Below, in pieces: positions 34,046 to 43,600 of a stretch of DNA of 64,000 bases (positions are counted from its first letter, which is position 1; the number at the start of each line of letters is the position of its first letter). The stretch is from Planctomycetota bacterium (GTDB lineage Bacteria; Planctomycetota; B15-G4; SIAN01), in assembly GCA_009691715.1 (NCBI GenBank), contig SIAN01000002.1, forward strand, positions 168,432-232,431, read 5' to 3'. A model generated the notes under the pieces. The model worked only from the letters and a program-made list of their open reading frames with translations. It had not been told where the DNA came from and searched no databases. A program made the position numbers and the translations under genes.

Positions 34046-34053
34046 ATGAGCAT
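34012..34053 (+). repeat. three tandem 14-bp repeats overlapping the nuoA start
   Basis: GACCGCATGAGCAT occurs three times in a row (34012-34025, 34026-34039 with CT at the end, 34040-34053). Each copy has an ATG. The first two make tiny reading frames (34018-34035 and 34032-34049), each ending in TGA that overlaps the next ATG; the third ATG at 34046 opens nuoA. Confidence 0.85.
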
Positions 34054-34588
34054 GATCGAGCAATACCAGGCGGTACTCGTCTTCCTCTTGGTCGGCGTGG
34101 CGATGGTCGTGTCGCCGATGCTGATGTTGGCGCTGGTGCGCCCGAACAAGCCATCGGTCGCGAAGTCGATCCCGTACGAGTGCGGGATGGACCCGGTCGG
34201 CGACGCCAACGTCTGCTTCGACCTGCGCTTCTACACCGACGCGCTGATCTTCGTCGTGTTCGATGTCGAGGCCGTGTTCATGTTTCCTTGGGCGAAGGTC
34301 TTCACCGCCTACGCCAAGGAAGGACAGAGCGGCTTCGTCCTCACCGAGGGACTGATCTTCGTCGGCATCCTGCTGCTCGGATTGATCTACGTCTGGGCCA
34401 AGGGCGACATCGACTGGGTGAAGTCGCTCTCCGAGGGGCGCGGCGTCGTCCGTCGCGAAGGCTTGGTGCCGACGCTGCCGGCGATCGAGATCGACGCCGC
34501 GGACGCGGAGCCTCTGCCCGAGTTCGAGGCGGAGCCAGTCATCGCAGCCGCGACCGCGCCGGCCACCTCGCACGCCGACCACCACTGA
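34046..34588 (+). CDS. nuoA: NADH-quinone oxidoreductase subunit A
   Basis: The 180-residue membrane subunit of complex I has the conserved [11 protein letters not shown] loop followed by [20 protein letters not shown] and two more helices. NuoA is normally about 120-150 residues; here an acidic Pro/Ala-rich tail of about 50 residues follows the last helix. The start at ATG 34046 lies in the third copy of a tandem repeat. It opens the nuoABCDHIJKLMN cluster. Confidence 0.95.
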   Translation: MSMIEQYQAVLVFLLVGVAMVVSPMLMLALVRPNKPSVAKSIPYECGMDPVGDANVCFDLRFYTDALIFVVFDVEAVFMFPWAKVFTAYAKEGQSGFVLTEGLIFVGILLLGLIYVWAKGDIDWVKSLSEGRGVVRREGLVPTLPAIEIDAADAEPLPEFEAEPVIAAATAPATSHADHH

Positions 34589-34631
34589 TCGACCGAGATC
34601 GACCCTCCACCTCCCCACGAGCGAGCTGCCG

Positions 34632-35261
34632 ATGGGACTCTTCGAACGCAACCTGCCGGACATCTACCTCACGCGACTTGCCGACCTGGCAGTCAACTGG
34701 GGACGGGCGTCGTCGCTCTGGCCGATGACCTTCGGCATCGCCTGCTGCGCGATCGAAATGATGGCGGTCGGCGCGGCGACGTTCGACATGGACCGCTTCG
34801 GCGCCGGCGCGTTCAGAGCGACGCCGCGACAGGCCGACCTGATGATCGTCGCCGGCACGGTGAACGCGAAGATGGCGCACGTCGTCAAGCGCCTCTACGA
34901 CCAGATGCCCGAGCCGAAGTACGTGATGGCGATGGGCGCCTGCACCGTCGGTGGCGGCCCCTACTGGAAGCACGGCTACAACGTCGTGAAGGGAATCGAC
35001 AAGTTCGTGCCGGTCGACGTGCACGTGCCAGGCTGCCCGCCGCGCCCCGAAGCGATCATCGAGGGCGTGCGTTTCCTGCAGCGGAAGATCATGGCGAAGC
35101 GCGTGCTCGCGCAGGGCGTCGAGACGAAGCCCGACTTCACCGGAGTCTCGGTTTCGCCGGGCACGGTCGGAATCCTCGATCCCACCGTGCGCCCGACTTC
35201 GACCGTCTATCGCGCTCCTACGGCGCTCGGCTTCCTGGCTCCTTCGGGCGGCCGCGCGTGA
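34632..35261 (+). CDS. nuoB: NADH-quinone oxidoreductase subunit B
   Basis: This 209-residue subunit carries cluster N2, the last iron-sulfur centre before quinone. The four ligands are visible: Cys38-Cys39 (ACCAIEMM), Cys104 (MGACTVGGG) and Cys135 ([10 protein letters not shown]). The C-terminal about 40 residues extend past the usual length. The stop overlaps the GTG start of nuoC. Confidence 0.96.
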   Translation: MGLFERNLPDIYLTRLADLAVNWGRASSLWPMTFGIACCAIEMMAVGAATFDMDRFGAGAFRATPRQADLMIVAGTVNAKMAHVVKRLYDQMPEPKYVMAMGACTVGGGPYWKHGYNVVKGIDKFVPVDVHVPGCPPRPEAIIEGVRFLQRKIMAKRVLAQGVETKPDFTGVSVSPGTVGILDPTVRPTSTVYRAPTALGFLAPSGGRA

Positions 35262-35848
35262 CGGCGGCGGAAGCACTCGAACAGCTGAAAAAGGCTGGCC
35301 TCGGCGACGGCGTCGAACTGTTCGCCGGACCGAAGGACGCGGCGCTGCTGGTCACGCGTGAAAGGGTGAAGCAACTGCTCCGCCACCTGCGCGATTCGCG
35401 ACCCTTCTCGTGCGATCTGCTGTTGATGATCACCGGCACGCACATGACGGAGAAGCGCGCGCCAGACAAGACCACTCCCGACGGGGTCGACGTGAACGGC
35501 GGCGTCGTGAAAGGCACCACCGTGAAGGGCGCTCTGCTGCGCGAGGCCGGCTTCGAGGTGATCTGGCATTTGCGCTCGGTCGCGAAGCACCATCTGCTGG
35601 CGGTCAAGTGCAGGCTGCCGCTCGCCGATCCGCGCGTGGATTCCGTCGCCGACCTCTGGCCGGCCGCGGATTGGCACGAGCGCGAGACCTGGGACCTGCT
35701 CGGCATCACTTTCACCGGCCACCCCAACCTGCGGCGCATCCTGCTGCCGGAAAGCTGGGTCGGCCACCCGCTGCGCAAGGACTACGTCGCGCCCAAGGAG
35801 TTCGAGGGGATCAACCTGGAGGTGGATGCGCCGTGGCCGACCCCATGA
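35258..35848 (+). CDS. nuoC: NADH-quinone oxidoreductase subunit C
   Basis: This 196-residue peripheral-arm subunit (30 kDa type) is separate from NuoD. The [22 protein letters not shown] motif (in parts: [10 protein letters not shown] and [13 protein letters not shown]) and GHPLRKDY are typical. Around residues 65-95 there is an extra Gly/Thr/Lys-rich segment compared with short NuoC proteins. The GTG start overlaps the nuoB stop, and the stop overlaps the nuoD ATG. Confidence 0.93.
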   Translation: MTAAEALEQLKKAGLGDGVELFAGPKDAALLVTRERVKQLLRHLRDSRPFSCDLLLMITGTHMTEKRAPDKTTPDGVDVNGGVVKGTTVKGALLREAGFEVIWHLRSVAKHHLLAVKCRLPLADPRVDSVADLWPAADWHERETWDLLGITFTGHPNLRRILLPESWVGHPLRKDYVAPKEFEGINLEVDAPWPTP

Positions 35849-37071
35849 CCGCACCGGCGAAGCCGCAGATTGAACCGGCGAAGCCGCAGACCGCGCCGGC
35901 GAGAACGCTGGTCCTGCCGGGCGATCCGCGCCCGCCGGATGTGCACGTCGACGTGCGCACGCAGGAACTGCAGATCAACATGGGTCCGCAGCACCCGTCC
36001 ACGCACGGCGTGCTGCGCGTCGCGATCTGGGTCGACGGCGAAATCGTCACGCGCGCCGAGCCCGACATCGGCTACCTGCACCGCTGCGCCGAGAAGATCG
36101 GCGAATCGGTCTCCTGCATCCAGTACGTGCCGTACACCGACCGCTACGACTACCTCGCGGCGATGAACAACAATCTCGGCTACTGCCTCGCGGTCGAGAA
36201 GGTCGCCGAGATCGACGTGCCGGAGAAGGCGCAGTACGTGCGCACGGTGGCGGTCGAACTGAACCGGATCGGCTCGCACCTGATGGCGGTCGGGACCTAC
36301 GGACTCGACCTCGGTGCCTTCACGCCGTTCTTCTACGCGTTCCGCGAACGCGAGGAGATCCTGCGCCTGCTCGAGTGGATCTGCGGCGCGCGCCTCACCT
36401 ACAACTTCATCCGCATCGGCGGCGTGATGCGCGACCTGCCGGAGGGCTTCGCGGCCGACACCCGCAAGTTCCTCGACCTGTTCGAGACTCGCCTCGACGA
36501 GTTCAACGACCTGCTCACGCACAACCACATCTTCGTGAACCGCACCGCCAACGTCGGCGTCATCTCCCCCGACATGGCGATCGCGTACGGACTCACCGGC
36601 CCGAACCTCCGCGGCAGCGGATTGCGCTACGACCTGCGGCGCGAGCAGCCGTACCTGCTCTACGACCGCTTCCAGTTCGACATTCCGGTCGGCACCGGCA
36701 TCAAGGGCACGGTCGGCGACTGCTGGGACCGCTACTGGGTGCGCATGCTCGAGATGAAAGAGAGCGTGCGCATCGTCCGCCAGGCGCTCGATCAGATGCC
36801 GGCGACCGGCGAGATCATGGCGAAGAACGTGCGCCACTTGGCGTTCAAGAGCAAGCCGGGCGAGGGCTATCTCGGCATCGAGAACCCGCGCGGCGAGCTC
36901 GGCTACTACCTGATCTCCGACGGCGGCGCGAACAGCTACCGCAGTCGGATCCGGGCGCCGAGCTTCTGCAATCTTTCGATCCTCGAGGCGATCCTGCCCG
37001 GGACGATGCTCGCCGACGCCGTGGCGATCATCGGTTCGATCGACATCGTCCTCGGCGAAGTCGACCGCTGA
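35845..37071 (+). CDS. nuoD: NADH-quinone oxidoreductase subunit D
   Basis: The 408-residue subunit (49 kDa type) has [46 protein letters not shown] and the C-terminal [12 protein letters not shown]. It helps form the quinone-binding site with NuoB. A Lys/Pro/Gln repeat (EPAKPQ-type) makes up the first about 20 residues before the conserved start; ATG 35845 overlaps the nuoC stop (ATGA), and a GTG 12 bp upstream is an alternative. Confidence 0.96.
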   Translation: MTAPAKPQIEPAKPQTAPARTLVLPGDPRPPDVHVDVRTQELQINMGPQHPSTHGVLRVAIWVDGEIVTRAEPDIGYLHRCAEKIGESVSCIQYVPYTDRYDYLAAMNNNLGYCLAVEKVAEIDVPEKAQYVRTVAVELNRIGSHLMAVGTYGLDLGAFTPFFYAFREREEILRLLEWICGARLTYNFIRIGGVMRDLPEGFAADTRKFLDLFETRLDEFNDLLTHNHIFVNRTANVGVISPDMAIAYGLTGPNLRGSGLRYDLRREQPYLLYDRFQFDIPVGTGIKGTVGDCWDRYWVRMLEMKESVRIVRQALDQMPATGEIMAKNVRHLAFKSKPGEGYLGIENPRGELGYYLISDGGANSYRSRIRAPSFCNLSILEAILPGTMLADAVAIIGSIDIVLGEVDR

Positions 37072-37090
37072 GACCAAGGGGGAAACGAGA

Positions 37091-38212
37091 GTGGACTCGC
37101 TGGTTCCCTATCTGACGAACGTGTGGGAGTGGGCCACCGGCTCCGCTTTCACGTTTTCGATGATCCTGTCGATCCTCGCGGTCGTCGCCTTCATTTCGGT
37201 GTGGGCGATGTTCGCGGTCTGGCTCGAACGCAAGGCGTCCGCCGACTTCCAGGTGCGGCTCGGACCGGACCGCGTCGGACCGTTCGGGCTGCTGCAGTCG
37301 CTGGCGGACGGGCTGAAGCTCGCCTTCAAAGAGGACTTGATCCCGAGAGATTCGGACAAGTTCCTGTTCGCGATCGCCCCGGCCATCGCCTTTTGCGGCG
37401 CCTTCGCCGCATTCGCCGCGCTGCCGTTTGCGCCTGGCATCACCGCGGTCGACATCAACCTCGGCGTCTTCTTCATCGTCGCGGTCACCGCGATCGGCGT
37501 GATCGGCGTGCTGATGGCCGGCTGGTGCTCGAACAACAAGTGGTCGCTCTACGGCGCGATGCGCGAGGCGGCGCAGCTGATCTCCTACGAGATCCCGAGC
37601 GCGCTGGCGCTGATGGTGCCGGTGCTGGTCGCCGGCACCTTCAACCTGAAGGAGCTGGTCGCGTTCCAGTGCCTGCCGAGCGACGGCGTGCTCGACACGG
37701 AAGGCGCCGTTTACTTCTCCAACCACGGCTGGCTCGCCTTCTACAGCCCGTGGACGTTCGTCGCGTTCGTCATCTACTACATCGCGTCGCTCGCCGAGTG
37801 CAAACGCGCGCCGTTCGACTTGCCCGAAGCGGAGTCGGAACTCGTCTCCGGCTTCCACACCGAGTACTCGGGCATGCGCTTCTCGTTCTTCTTCCTTGAA
37901 GAGTACGGGATGATGTTCGTCGTCTCGGCGATCGCCGCGCTGGCGTTCCTCGGCGGCTGGCAACCGCTGCCGTGGGTCAGCTGCAACTTCGGCGGCGTGC
38001 TCGGGAACCTGTTCTTCGCCGGTGTGTTCCTGGCGAAGGTGATCTTCCTGGTCTGGGTGCAGATTTGGGTGCGATGGACGCTGCCGCGAATGCGCGTCGA
38101 TCAGGTGATGGTGATGGGTTACAAGTACCTGATCCCGATGTCGCTGTTCGCGCTGCTGATGATGGCGGCCTACATCCACTGGGGGGTCCGCTACCTCCCG
38201 GGACTGTTCTGA
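37091..38212 (+). CDS. nuoH: NADH-quinone oxidoreductase subunit H
   Basis: The 373-residue membrane subunit has eight predicted helices. RLGPDRVGPFGLLQSLADGLKL is its cytoplasmic signature (shown here in part as GPDRVGPFG), with RAPFDLPEAESELVSGFHTEY later. It lines the quinone tunnel at the junction of the two arms. It follows nuoD directly; the peripheral subunits E, F and G that usually lie between D and H are absent. The start is GTG 37091. Confidence 0.96.
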   Translation: MDSLVPYLTNVWEWATGSAFTFSMILSILAVVAFISVWAMFAVWLERKASADFQVRLGPDRVGPFGLLQSLADGLKLAFKEDLIPRDSDKFLFAIAPAIAFCGAFAAFAALPFAPGITAVDINLGVFFIVAVTAIGVIGVLMAGWCSNNKWSLYGAMREAAQLISYEIPSALALMVPVLVAGTFNLKELVAFQCLPSDGVLDTEGAVYFSNHGWLAFYSPWTFVAFVIYYIASLAECKRAPFDLPEAESELVSGFHTEYSGMRFSFFFLEEYGMMFVVSAIAALAFLGGWQPLPWVSCNFGGVLGNLFFAGVFLAKVIFLVWVQIWVRWTLPRMRVDQVMVMGYKYLIPMSLFALLMMAAYIHWGVRYLPGLF

Positions 38213-38288
38213 ACGTGGGGCTGCGCAACGTGGATCTGAAAGCGGTTCTGAGCGTGCGCATGCGCGTGCGCGAGCCGGGAGCGACGGG

Positions 38289-38870
38289 ATGCTGAGCTAC
38301 GTCCAGAACATCGTCGACACGGTGAAGACCACCGTGAAGGGGATGCGGGTCACGCTGAAGAACTGGCGGCGGCCCGAGATCACCGTGAGCTACCCCGAGC
38401 AGCTGATGCCGCTGCCGAAGGGCTACCGCGGCATCCACACGCTCGACCAGGAAACGTGCATCTACTGCTTCCAGTGCGCGCGCATCTGCCCGGTCGATTG
38501 CATCGAGATGAAGGCCGACCGCGTCGAGAAGAAGTTCCTCGTGTGGGAGCAATTCTCGATCGACTACAACAAGTGCCTCTTCTGCAACCTGTGCATCGAA
38601 GTTTGCCCGAAAGACTGCATCCACATGGATCGCCGGGACGGCTCGGCGAAGTTCGCGCTGGTCACCGACGATCGCTCGACGCTCAACCTCGACATGCTCA
38701 CCTACATCGGGTTGTCGGAGAACGATGACACGACGGTCAGCAAGATCGTGTCCGACCGCGCGCTCGGCATCGTGACCCCGCCGCCGGCGCCGGCCAAGCC
38801 GGCTGCGGCGGTCGCATCGCCGCCTCCAACTGCCGTTCCACCGCCCTCCGCTCCGCCAGCTGCCTCGTGA
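38289..38870 (+). CDS. nuoI: NADH-quinone oxidoreductase subunit I
   Basis: The 193-residue ferredoxin-like subunit has two complete 4Fe-4S motifs: Cys57, 60, 63, 67 (CIYCFQCARICP) and Cys96, 99, 102, 106 (CLFCNLCIEVCP). These form clusters N6a and N6b, feeding N2 in NuoB. A Pro/Ala-rich tail of about 35 residues (from about 158) follows the core. It starts 76 bp after nuoH. Confidence 0.96.
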   Translation: MLSYVQNIVDTVKTTVKGMRVTLKNWRRPEITVSYPEQLMPLPKGYRGIHTLDQETCIYCFQCARICPVDCIEMKADRVEKKFLVWEQFSIDYNKCLFCNLCIEVCPKDCIHMDRRDGSAKFALVTDDRSTLNLDMLTYIGLSENDDTTVSKIVSDRALGIVTPPPAPAKPAAAVASPPPTAVPPPSAPPAAS

Positions 38871-38938
38871 CCCTGTTTCGCGGCGGGGCTGTGCGGCCCC
38901 TCCCGCGTTCGCCGTGACACCCGCAGGAGTGCCTGCGT

Positions 38939-39439
38939 TTGGAAAGCTTCAGTTTCTGGTTCTTCGGTGGCTGCACGCTGATCGGCTCGCTGCTGGTCGC
39001 GCTCTGCCCCAAGCTGGTGCACTCGGCGTTTTCGCTGGTGCTCGCGCTGATCGGCGTGGCCGGCCTCTACTGGGGGCTTGGCGCCGACTTCCTCGGTGGC
39101 GTGCAACTGCTGGTGTACGTCGGCGGCATCACCATCCTGTTCATCTACGGGATCATGCTGACGCCCAAGGGCGCGACGAAGTGGAGCTTGGGCTCGCTGC
39201 TCTTCCCTGGCGTCATTGCGGTCGTGCCACTGTGCGTGATGCTGCACCTGGCGTGGAAAGGGCTGGAGTCCGTGATCAAGCCGGTGGACGCCGGCGTGCC
39301 GCAGCCCACGGTCGACGCGATCGGCCGCGGGTTCCTCAACCGTGAGGAGTACCTGATCCCGTTCGAACTCGCCTCGCTGGTGCTGCTCGCGGCGTTGGTC
39401 GGTTCCGTCTACCTCGCCCGCCGCAAGAAGGAGAGCTGA
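38939..39439 (+). CDS. nuoJ: NADH-quinone oxidoreductase subunit J
   Basis: This 166-residue membrane subunit has five predicted helices. LVHSAFSLVLALIGVAGLYWGLGADF and QLLVYVGGITILFIYGIML (in parts) are typical of NuoJ/ND6. The start is TTG 38939, preceded by AGGAG with 9-nt spacing; no ATG fits better. It joins nuoK directly, with one base between stop and start. Confidence 0.93.
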   Translation: MESFSFWFFGGCTLIGSLLVALCPKLVHSAFSLVLALIGVAGLYWGLGADFLGGVQLLVYVGGITILFIYGIMLTPKGATKWSLGSLLFPGVIAVVPLCVMLHLAWKGLESVIKPVDAGVPQPTVDAIGRGFLNREEYLIPFELASLVLLAALVGSVYLARRKKES

Positions 39440-39440
39440 A

Positions 39441-39746
39441 GTGCAGCCCCTCGCCGGATACGTCTTCCTCGGCACCGCGATGTTCGTTCTCGGCGTCTTC
39501 ACCATGGTGACGCGCAAGAACGCGATCTACGTGCTGATGGGCGCCGAACTGATCTTGAACGCGGCGGCGCTCAACTTCGTCGCGTTCGCCCGCTACATGG
39601 GCAACCGACTCGACGGGCAGATGTTCGCCATCTTCATCATCATCCTTGCGGCAGCCGAGGCCGCCGTGGCTCTGGGCATCGTGCTGCAGATCCACCACCA
39701 CTTCCCGAGCATCGACGTCAGCAAGCCTGACCGTCTCGGCGACTGA
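39441..39746 (+). CDS. nuoK: NADH-quinone oxidoreductase subunit K
   Basis: This 101-residue subunit has three helices with the conserved Glu pair (GAELILNAAALNFVAF and AAAEAAVALGIVLQI), needed for proton pumping in the E-channel. It has the normal length. The start is GTG 39441. Confidence 0.94.
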   Translation: MQPLAGYVFLGTAMFVLGVFTMVTRKNAIYVLMGAELILNAAALNFVAFARYMGNRLDGQMFAIFIIILAAAEAAVALGIVLQIHHHFPSIDVSKPDRLGD

Positions 39747-39765
39747 GGGGGAAGCGACGACGCCG

Positions 39766-41943
39766 ATGGACTTTTTCGACGACGCCACCCCGGCTTGGTA
39801 CGCGCTGGCGATCCTGCTGCTCCCTGCGGCCGGGTTCTGCTGGAACGCGTTCACCTACCGGACCGAGTTCACCCGCAAGCGCGGGCACATCGTCCCGCTG
39901 CTCACGATTGGCACCGCGCTCTTTTGCGCGCTGACGATCTTCAAGCACGCCGTGATCGACGGCGACGTGGGCGACACCCCCCACGCAGCAAGCGCAACGC
40001 ATGACGCTCCGGCTCACGACAGCGGCGGCGCCGACGCGCCGCCCGCCGCCGGCTCGCTCGCCGACCCGCGCTGGAGCTGGTCGAGCAAGGCGCACGGCGT
40101 CGTCTACCGCATCATCGACACCGGCGCGCTCCGGATCGACGCCGGGATCACGATCGATCATCTGACCGCGACGATGCTGTTGGTGGTCACGCTGGTCGCG
40201 TTCCTGGTGCACCTCTACTCCGTGTCCTACATGCACGGCGACAAGCGCTTCAGCCGCTTCTTCGCCTTCCTGCAGCTGTTCAGCTTCTCGATGCTCGGGC
40301 TGATCCTGACCGACAACCTGCTCCTGCTGTTCTGCTTCTGGGAGCTGGTCGGCGTCTGCAGCTACTTCCTGATCGGCTTCTGGTTCGAGCAGGACGAACC
40401 GCCGAAGGCCTCGATGAAGGCCTTCATGACCAATCGCTTCGGCGACGTCGGCTTTCTCATTGGCATCCTGCTCGTCTACCGGATGTTCGGGACGACCGAC
40501 CTGGCGGAGATCTACGCCGGCCTGCAGGCGGTCGCCGAAGGGCGCGCCGCGCTCCCGCCGCTGTTCGGCTGGGAGGCCGGCACGCTGCTGACGGTCGCGG
40601 GGCTCTGTCTCTTCACCGGGCCGATGGCGAAGTCGGCGCAGGTGCCGCTGCACATCTGGCTGCCCGACGCGATGGCCGGTCCGACGCCGGTCTCTGCGCT
40701 GATCCACGCGGCCACGATGGTCGCGGCCGGCGTCTACATGGTCGGCCGGATCTACTTCTTCTTCACGCCCACCGCGCTGGCGTTCATCGCCGGCATCGGC
40801 ACCGTGACCGCGCTGGTCGCCGCGACCATCGGCTTGGTCCACAACAACATCAAGAAGGTGCTGGCCTACTCCACCTGCAGCCAGCTCGGCTACATGATGT
40901 TGTCGCTCGGCGTGGGCGGCTATTCCGCCGGCCTGTTCCACCTCTACACCCACGCCTTCTTCAAGGCCTGCCTCTTCCTCGGCGCCGGCTCGGTGATCCA
41001 CGCGGTCCACACCGAAGACATGCGCGAGATGGGCGGGCTGAAGAGCAAGCTGCCGGTGACCTACCGGACCATGCTGATCGCGACCATGGCGCTCGGCGGC
41101 GTGCCGTTCTTCAGCGGCGCGTTCAGCAAGGAGATGATCGTCGAGCACGCGCTCATGTGGGGCTGGTCGCACGGCCTCGCCCACATGCTGCCCGCGATCG
41201 TCGCCATCGGCGGCGGCGGACTCACGTTCTTCTACATGATGCGGCTGATCTACCTGACCTTCTACGGCGCGCCGCGCGACCAGCACAAGTTCGAGCACGC
41301 GCACGAATCGCCGCCGGCGATGACAATCCCGCTGATGGTGCTGGCGTTCCTGTCGTTCTTCTCGGTTGGCTGGCCGATGCCGTTCCTGGGCGGCCACAAG
41401 CTGCCGGAACTGCTCGCCGCGCCGCCGGCGCTGGCATCGATTGCGCTCGGGCACGGTGCCGACCACGGCCACGGCGGATTCGCGCTCGCGTTCGGCGTGC
41501 TCGTGCTCTCGTGCCTGGTGATCGTCTTCGGCTACCGGCTCTACAAGCAGACCTACAAGGACCGCAATCCGGGCCCCGAGGTGTGGGTCGCTCGACTCCG
41601 CCCGCTGCACACGACGGTGAGCAACCTCTACTACTTCGACGAGTTCTATCGCGCGACGATCGTGCGCTTCTCCTACGCCACCGCGCGCGTGCTGGCGCTG
41701 TTCGACAGCAAGGTGATCGACGCCATCGTCAACGGCGTCGGCACGGTCGGCCAGCTCATCGCGGCTGGATTCGCCGCCTTCGACCGGATCGTGGTCGACG
41801 GGCTGGTGAACCTGAATGGCACCGTCTGCCACGCCCTCGGTTCGCGCCTGCGCCGCCTCCAGACCGGCAACCTCCAGGACTACCTCGCCTTCGCCGTTGG
41901 CGGGATGGCCTTCGTCACGCTGCTCTTCCTGTTCCTGGCTTGA
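39766..41943 (+). CDS. nuoL: NADH-quinone oxidoreductase subunit L
   Basis: This 725-residue antiporter-like subunit of the membrane arm has about 16 helices. Conserved features include FWELVGVCSYFLIGFWF, the proton-path lysine segment GPMAKSAQVPLHIWLPDAMAGPTPVSALIHAATMV (in parts), and the long C-terminal lateral helix. It has a His/Ala/Asp-rich loop near residues 65-105 and a His-rich loop near 570. ATG 39766 follows nuoK by 19 bp. Confidence 0.96.
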   Translation: MDFFDDATPAWYALAILLLPAAGFCWNAFTYRTEFTRKRGHIVPLLTIGTALFCALTIFKHAVIDGDVGDTPHAASATHDAPAHDSGGADAPPAAGSLADPRWSWSSKAHGVVYRIIDTGALRIDAGITIDHLTATMLLVVTLVAFLVHLYSVSYMHGDKRFSRFFAFLQLFSFSMLGLILTDNLLLLFCFWELVGVCSYFLIGFWFEQDEPPKASMKAFMTNRFGDVGFLIGILLVYRMFGTTDLAEIYAGLQAVAEGRAALPPLFGWEAGTLLTVAGLCLFTGPMAKSAQVPLHIWLPDAMAGPTPVSALIHAATMVAAGVYMVGRIYFFFTPTALAFIAGIGTVTALVAATIGLVHNNIKKVLAYSTCSQLGYMMLSLGVGGYSAGLFHLYTHAFFKACLFLGAGSVIHAVHTEDMREMGGLKSKLPVTYRTMLIATMALGGVPFFSGAFSKEMIVEHALMWGWSHGLAHMLPAIVAIGGGGLTFFYMMRLIYLTFYGAPRDQHKFEHAHESPPAMTIPLMVLAFLSFFSVGWPMPFLGGHKLPELLAAPPALASIALGHGADHGHGGFALAFGVLVLSCLVIVFGYRLYKQTYKDRNPGPEVWVARLRPLHTTVSNLYYFDEFYRATIVRFSYATARVLALFDSKVIDAIVNGVGTVGQLIAAGFAAFDRIVVDGLVNLNGTVCHALGSRLRRLQTGNLQDYLAFAVGGMAFVTLLFLFLA

Positions 41944-41986
41944 CGGCCGGGCCCTCCCCGACCGCTTCCACCGGAAACCCCGAGTC

Positions 41987-43531
41987 ATGATCTCGACGAT
42001 CGATTCTTCCCACCTCTTGAGCTGGATCACGCTCTCGCCGCTGCTCGGCGTGCTGGCGATCCTCTTCACGCCGCGCGAGAAGCACGACGTGATCAAGACG
42101 CTGGCGGCGGCCTTCACCGGCATCCCGCTGATCCTGGCGGGCTGGCTCTACTTCAAGTTCGACCAGTCGCAGGCCGGCTACCAGTTCTTCGAGGACATGA
42201 GCTGGGTCGACGCCTTCAACATCCGTTACACGGTGGGCGTCGACGGCCTCTCCTCGCCGCTGGTAGTGCTGACCTGCCTGCTGATGTTCTTCGCGGTCTT
42301 CTCGTCGTGGAACATCGAGAAGGGCGTGAAGGGCTACTTCATGCTGCTGCTGCTGCTGGCGGTCGGCATCAACGGCGTCTTCGTCAGCCTCGACTTCTTC
42401 CTTTTCTACGTCTACTGGGAGCTGATGCTGCTCCCGATGTACTTCCTGATCGGGATCTGGGGCGGCCCGCGCCGCGAGTACGCCGCGATCAAGTTCTTCC
42501 TCTACACGCTGGCCGGTTCGGTGCTGATGCTGGTCGCGCTGATCGCGATGTACCTCAAGTCGGGCGACGTCCCGTCGGAACGCACCTTCAGCCTGATCGC
42601 GCTGGCGCAGAAGGGCCAGGCCGGGCTGTTCGATCACGGCTCGACGCTGTTCGGGATGGAGCTGCGCAGCTGGCTCTTCCTGTTCCTCTTCATCGGCTTC
42701 GCCATCAAGGTCCCGGTGTTCCCGTTCCACACCTGGCTGCCCGACGCCCACGTCGAGGCGCCGACTGCGATCTCGGTGGTGCTGGCCGGCATCCTGCTGA
42801 AGCTCGGCGGCTACGGGTTGATGCGCGTCAACATGACCATCCTGCCGGGCGCGCTGTGGGAAAACGGCGGGCCCACCGGCTGGGCGACCGCGCTCGCGCT
42901 GCTCGGGATGATCAACTGCGTCTACGGCGCCTTCGTCGCGATGGCACAGACCGACTTCAAGAAGCTGGTGGCCTACTCGTCGGTGGCGCACATGGGATTC
43001 GTGCTCCTCGGGTTGGCCGCGATGAACCCCAACGGGATCGCCGGCGCCAACCTGCAGCTCATCAATCACGGCACCAGCTCGGCCATGCTCTTCTTGTTGG
43101 TCGGCGTCATCTACGACCGCGCCCACCACCGCGAGATCGGCAAGTTCGGCGGCCTCGCCAGCCACATGCCGATGTACGCAAGCCTCGCGTTCCTCGGGAT
43201 CTTCACCTCGCTCGGACTGCCGGGCCTCGCCGGTTTCTGGGGCGAGGCGCTCTCCCTGATCGGCTGCTACGAGGTGTTCCCGAAGATCACGGCGGTCTCG
43301 ACCATCGGGCTGATCGTCACCGCCGCCTTCTTCCTGATGACGATCCGCAAGGTCTTCTTCGGGCCGAAGCTCCCGCAGTACGCCGGCTTCCCCGATCTTT
43401 CGCTGCGTGAATGGGCATGCCTCGTTCCGTTCGGGCTGTTCTGCATCGTGCTCGGCGTCGCGCCGTTCCTGCTGACCGACTGGATCCGCCCGTCGGTCGA
43501 GGCGCTCGCGAGCCTGTTCGGGAAGAGCTGA
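41987..43531 (+). CDS. nuoM: NADH-quinone oxidoreductase subunit M
   Basis: The 514-residue antiporter-like subunit has about 14 helices. It carries FYVYWELMLLPMYFLIGIWGG, PFHTWLPDAHVEAPTAISVVLAGILLKLGGYG (in parts) and VAYSSVAHMGFVLLG. It is the second proton-pump module of the membrane arm. It begins 43 bp after nuoL and ends 69 bp before nuoN. Confidence 0.96.
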   Translation: MISTIDSSHLLSWITLSPLLGVLAILFTPREKHDVIKTLAAAFTGIPLILAGWLYFKFDQSQAGYQFFEDMSWVDAFNIRYTVGVDGLSSPLVVLTCLLMFFAVFSSWNIEKGVKGYFMLLLLLAVGINGVFVSLDFFLFYVYWELMLLPMYFLIGIWGGPRREYAAIKFFLYTLAGSVLMLVALIAMYLKSGDVPSERTFSLIALAQKGQAGLFDHGSTLFGMELRSWLFLFLFIGFAIKVPVFPFHTWLPDAHVEAPTAISVVLAGILLKLGGYGLMRVNMTILPGALWENGGPTGWATALALLGMINCVYGAFVAMAQTDFKKLVAYSSVAHMGFVLLGLAAMNPNGIAGANLQLINHGTSSAMLFLLVGVIYDRAHHREIGKFGGLASHMPMYASLAFLGIFTSLGLPGLAGFWGEALSLIGCYEVFPKITAVSTIGLIVTAAFFLMTIRKVFFGPKLPQYAGFPDLSLREWACLVPFGLFCIVLGVAPFLLTDWIRPSVEALASLFGKS

Positions 43532-43600
43532 CCTAAGGAAGCCGCAGCGCCCCGCGCACGCACGAAGCCCACCTGACCGACCCGCTCGCCGGAGCCGACC

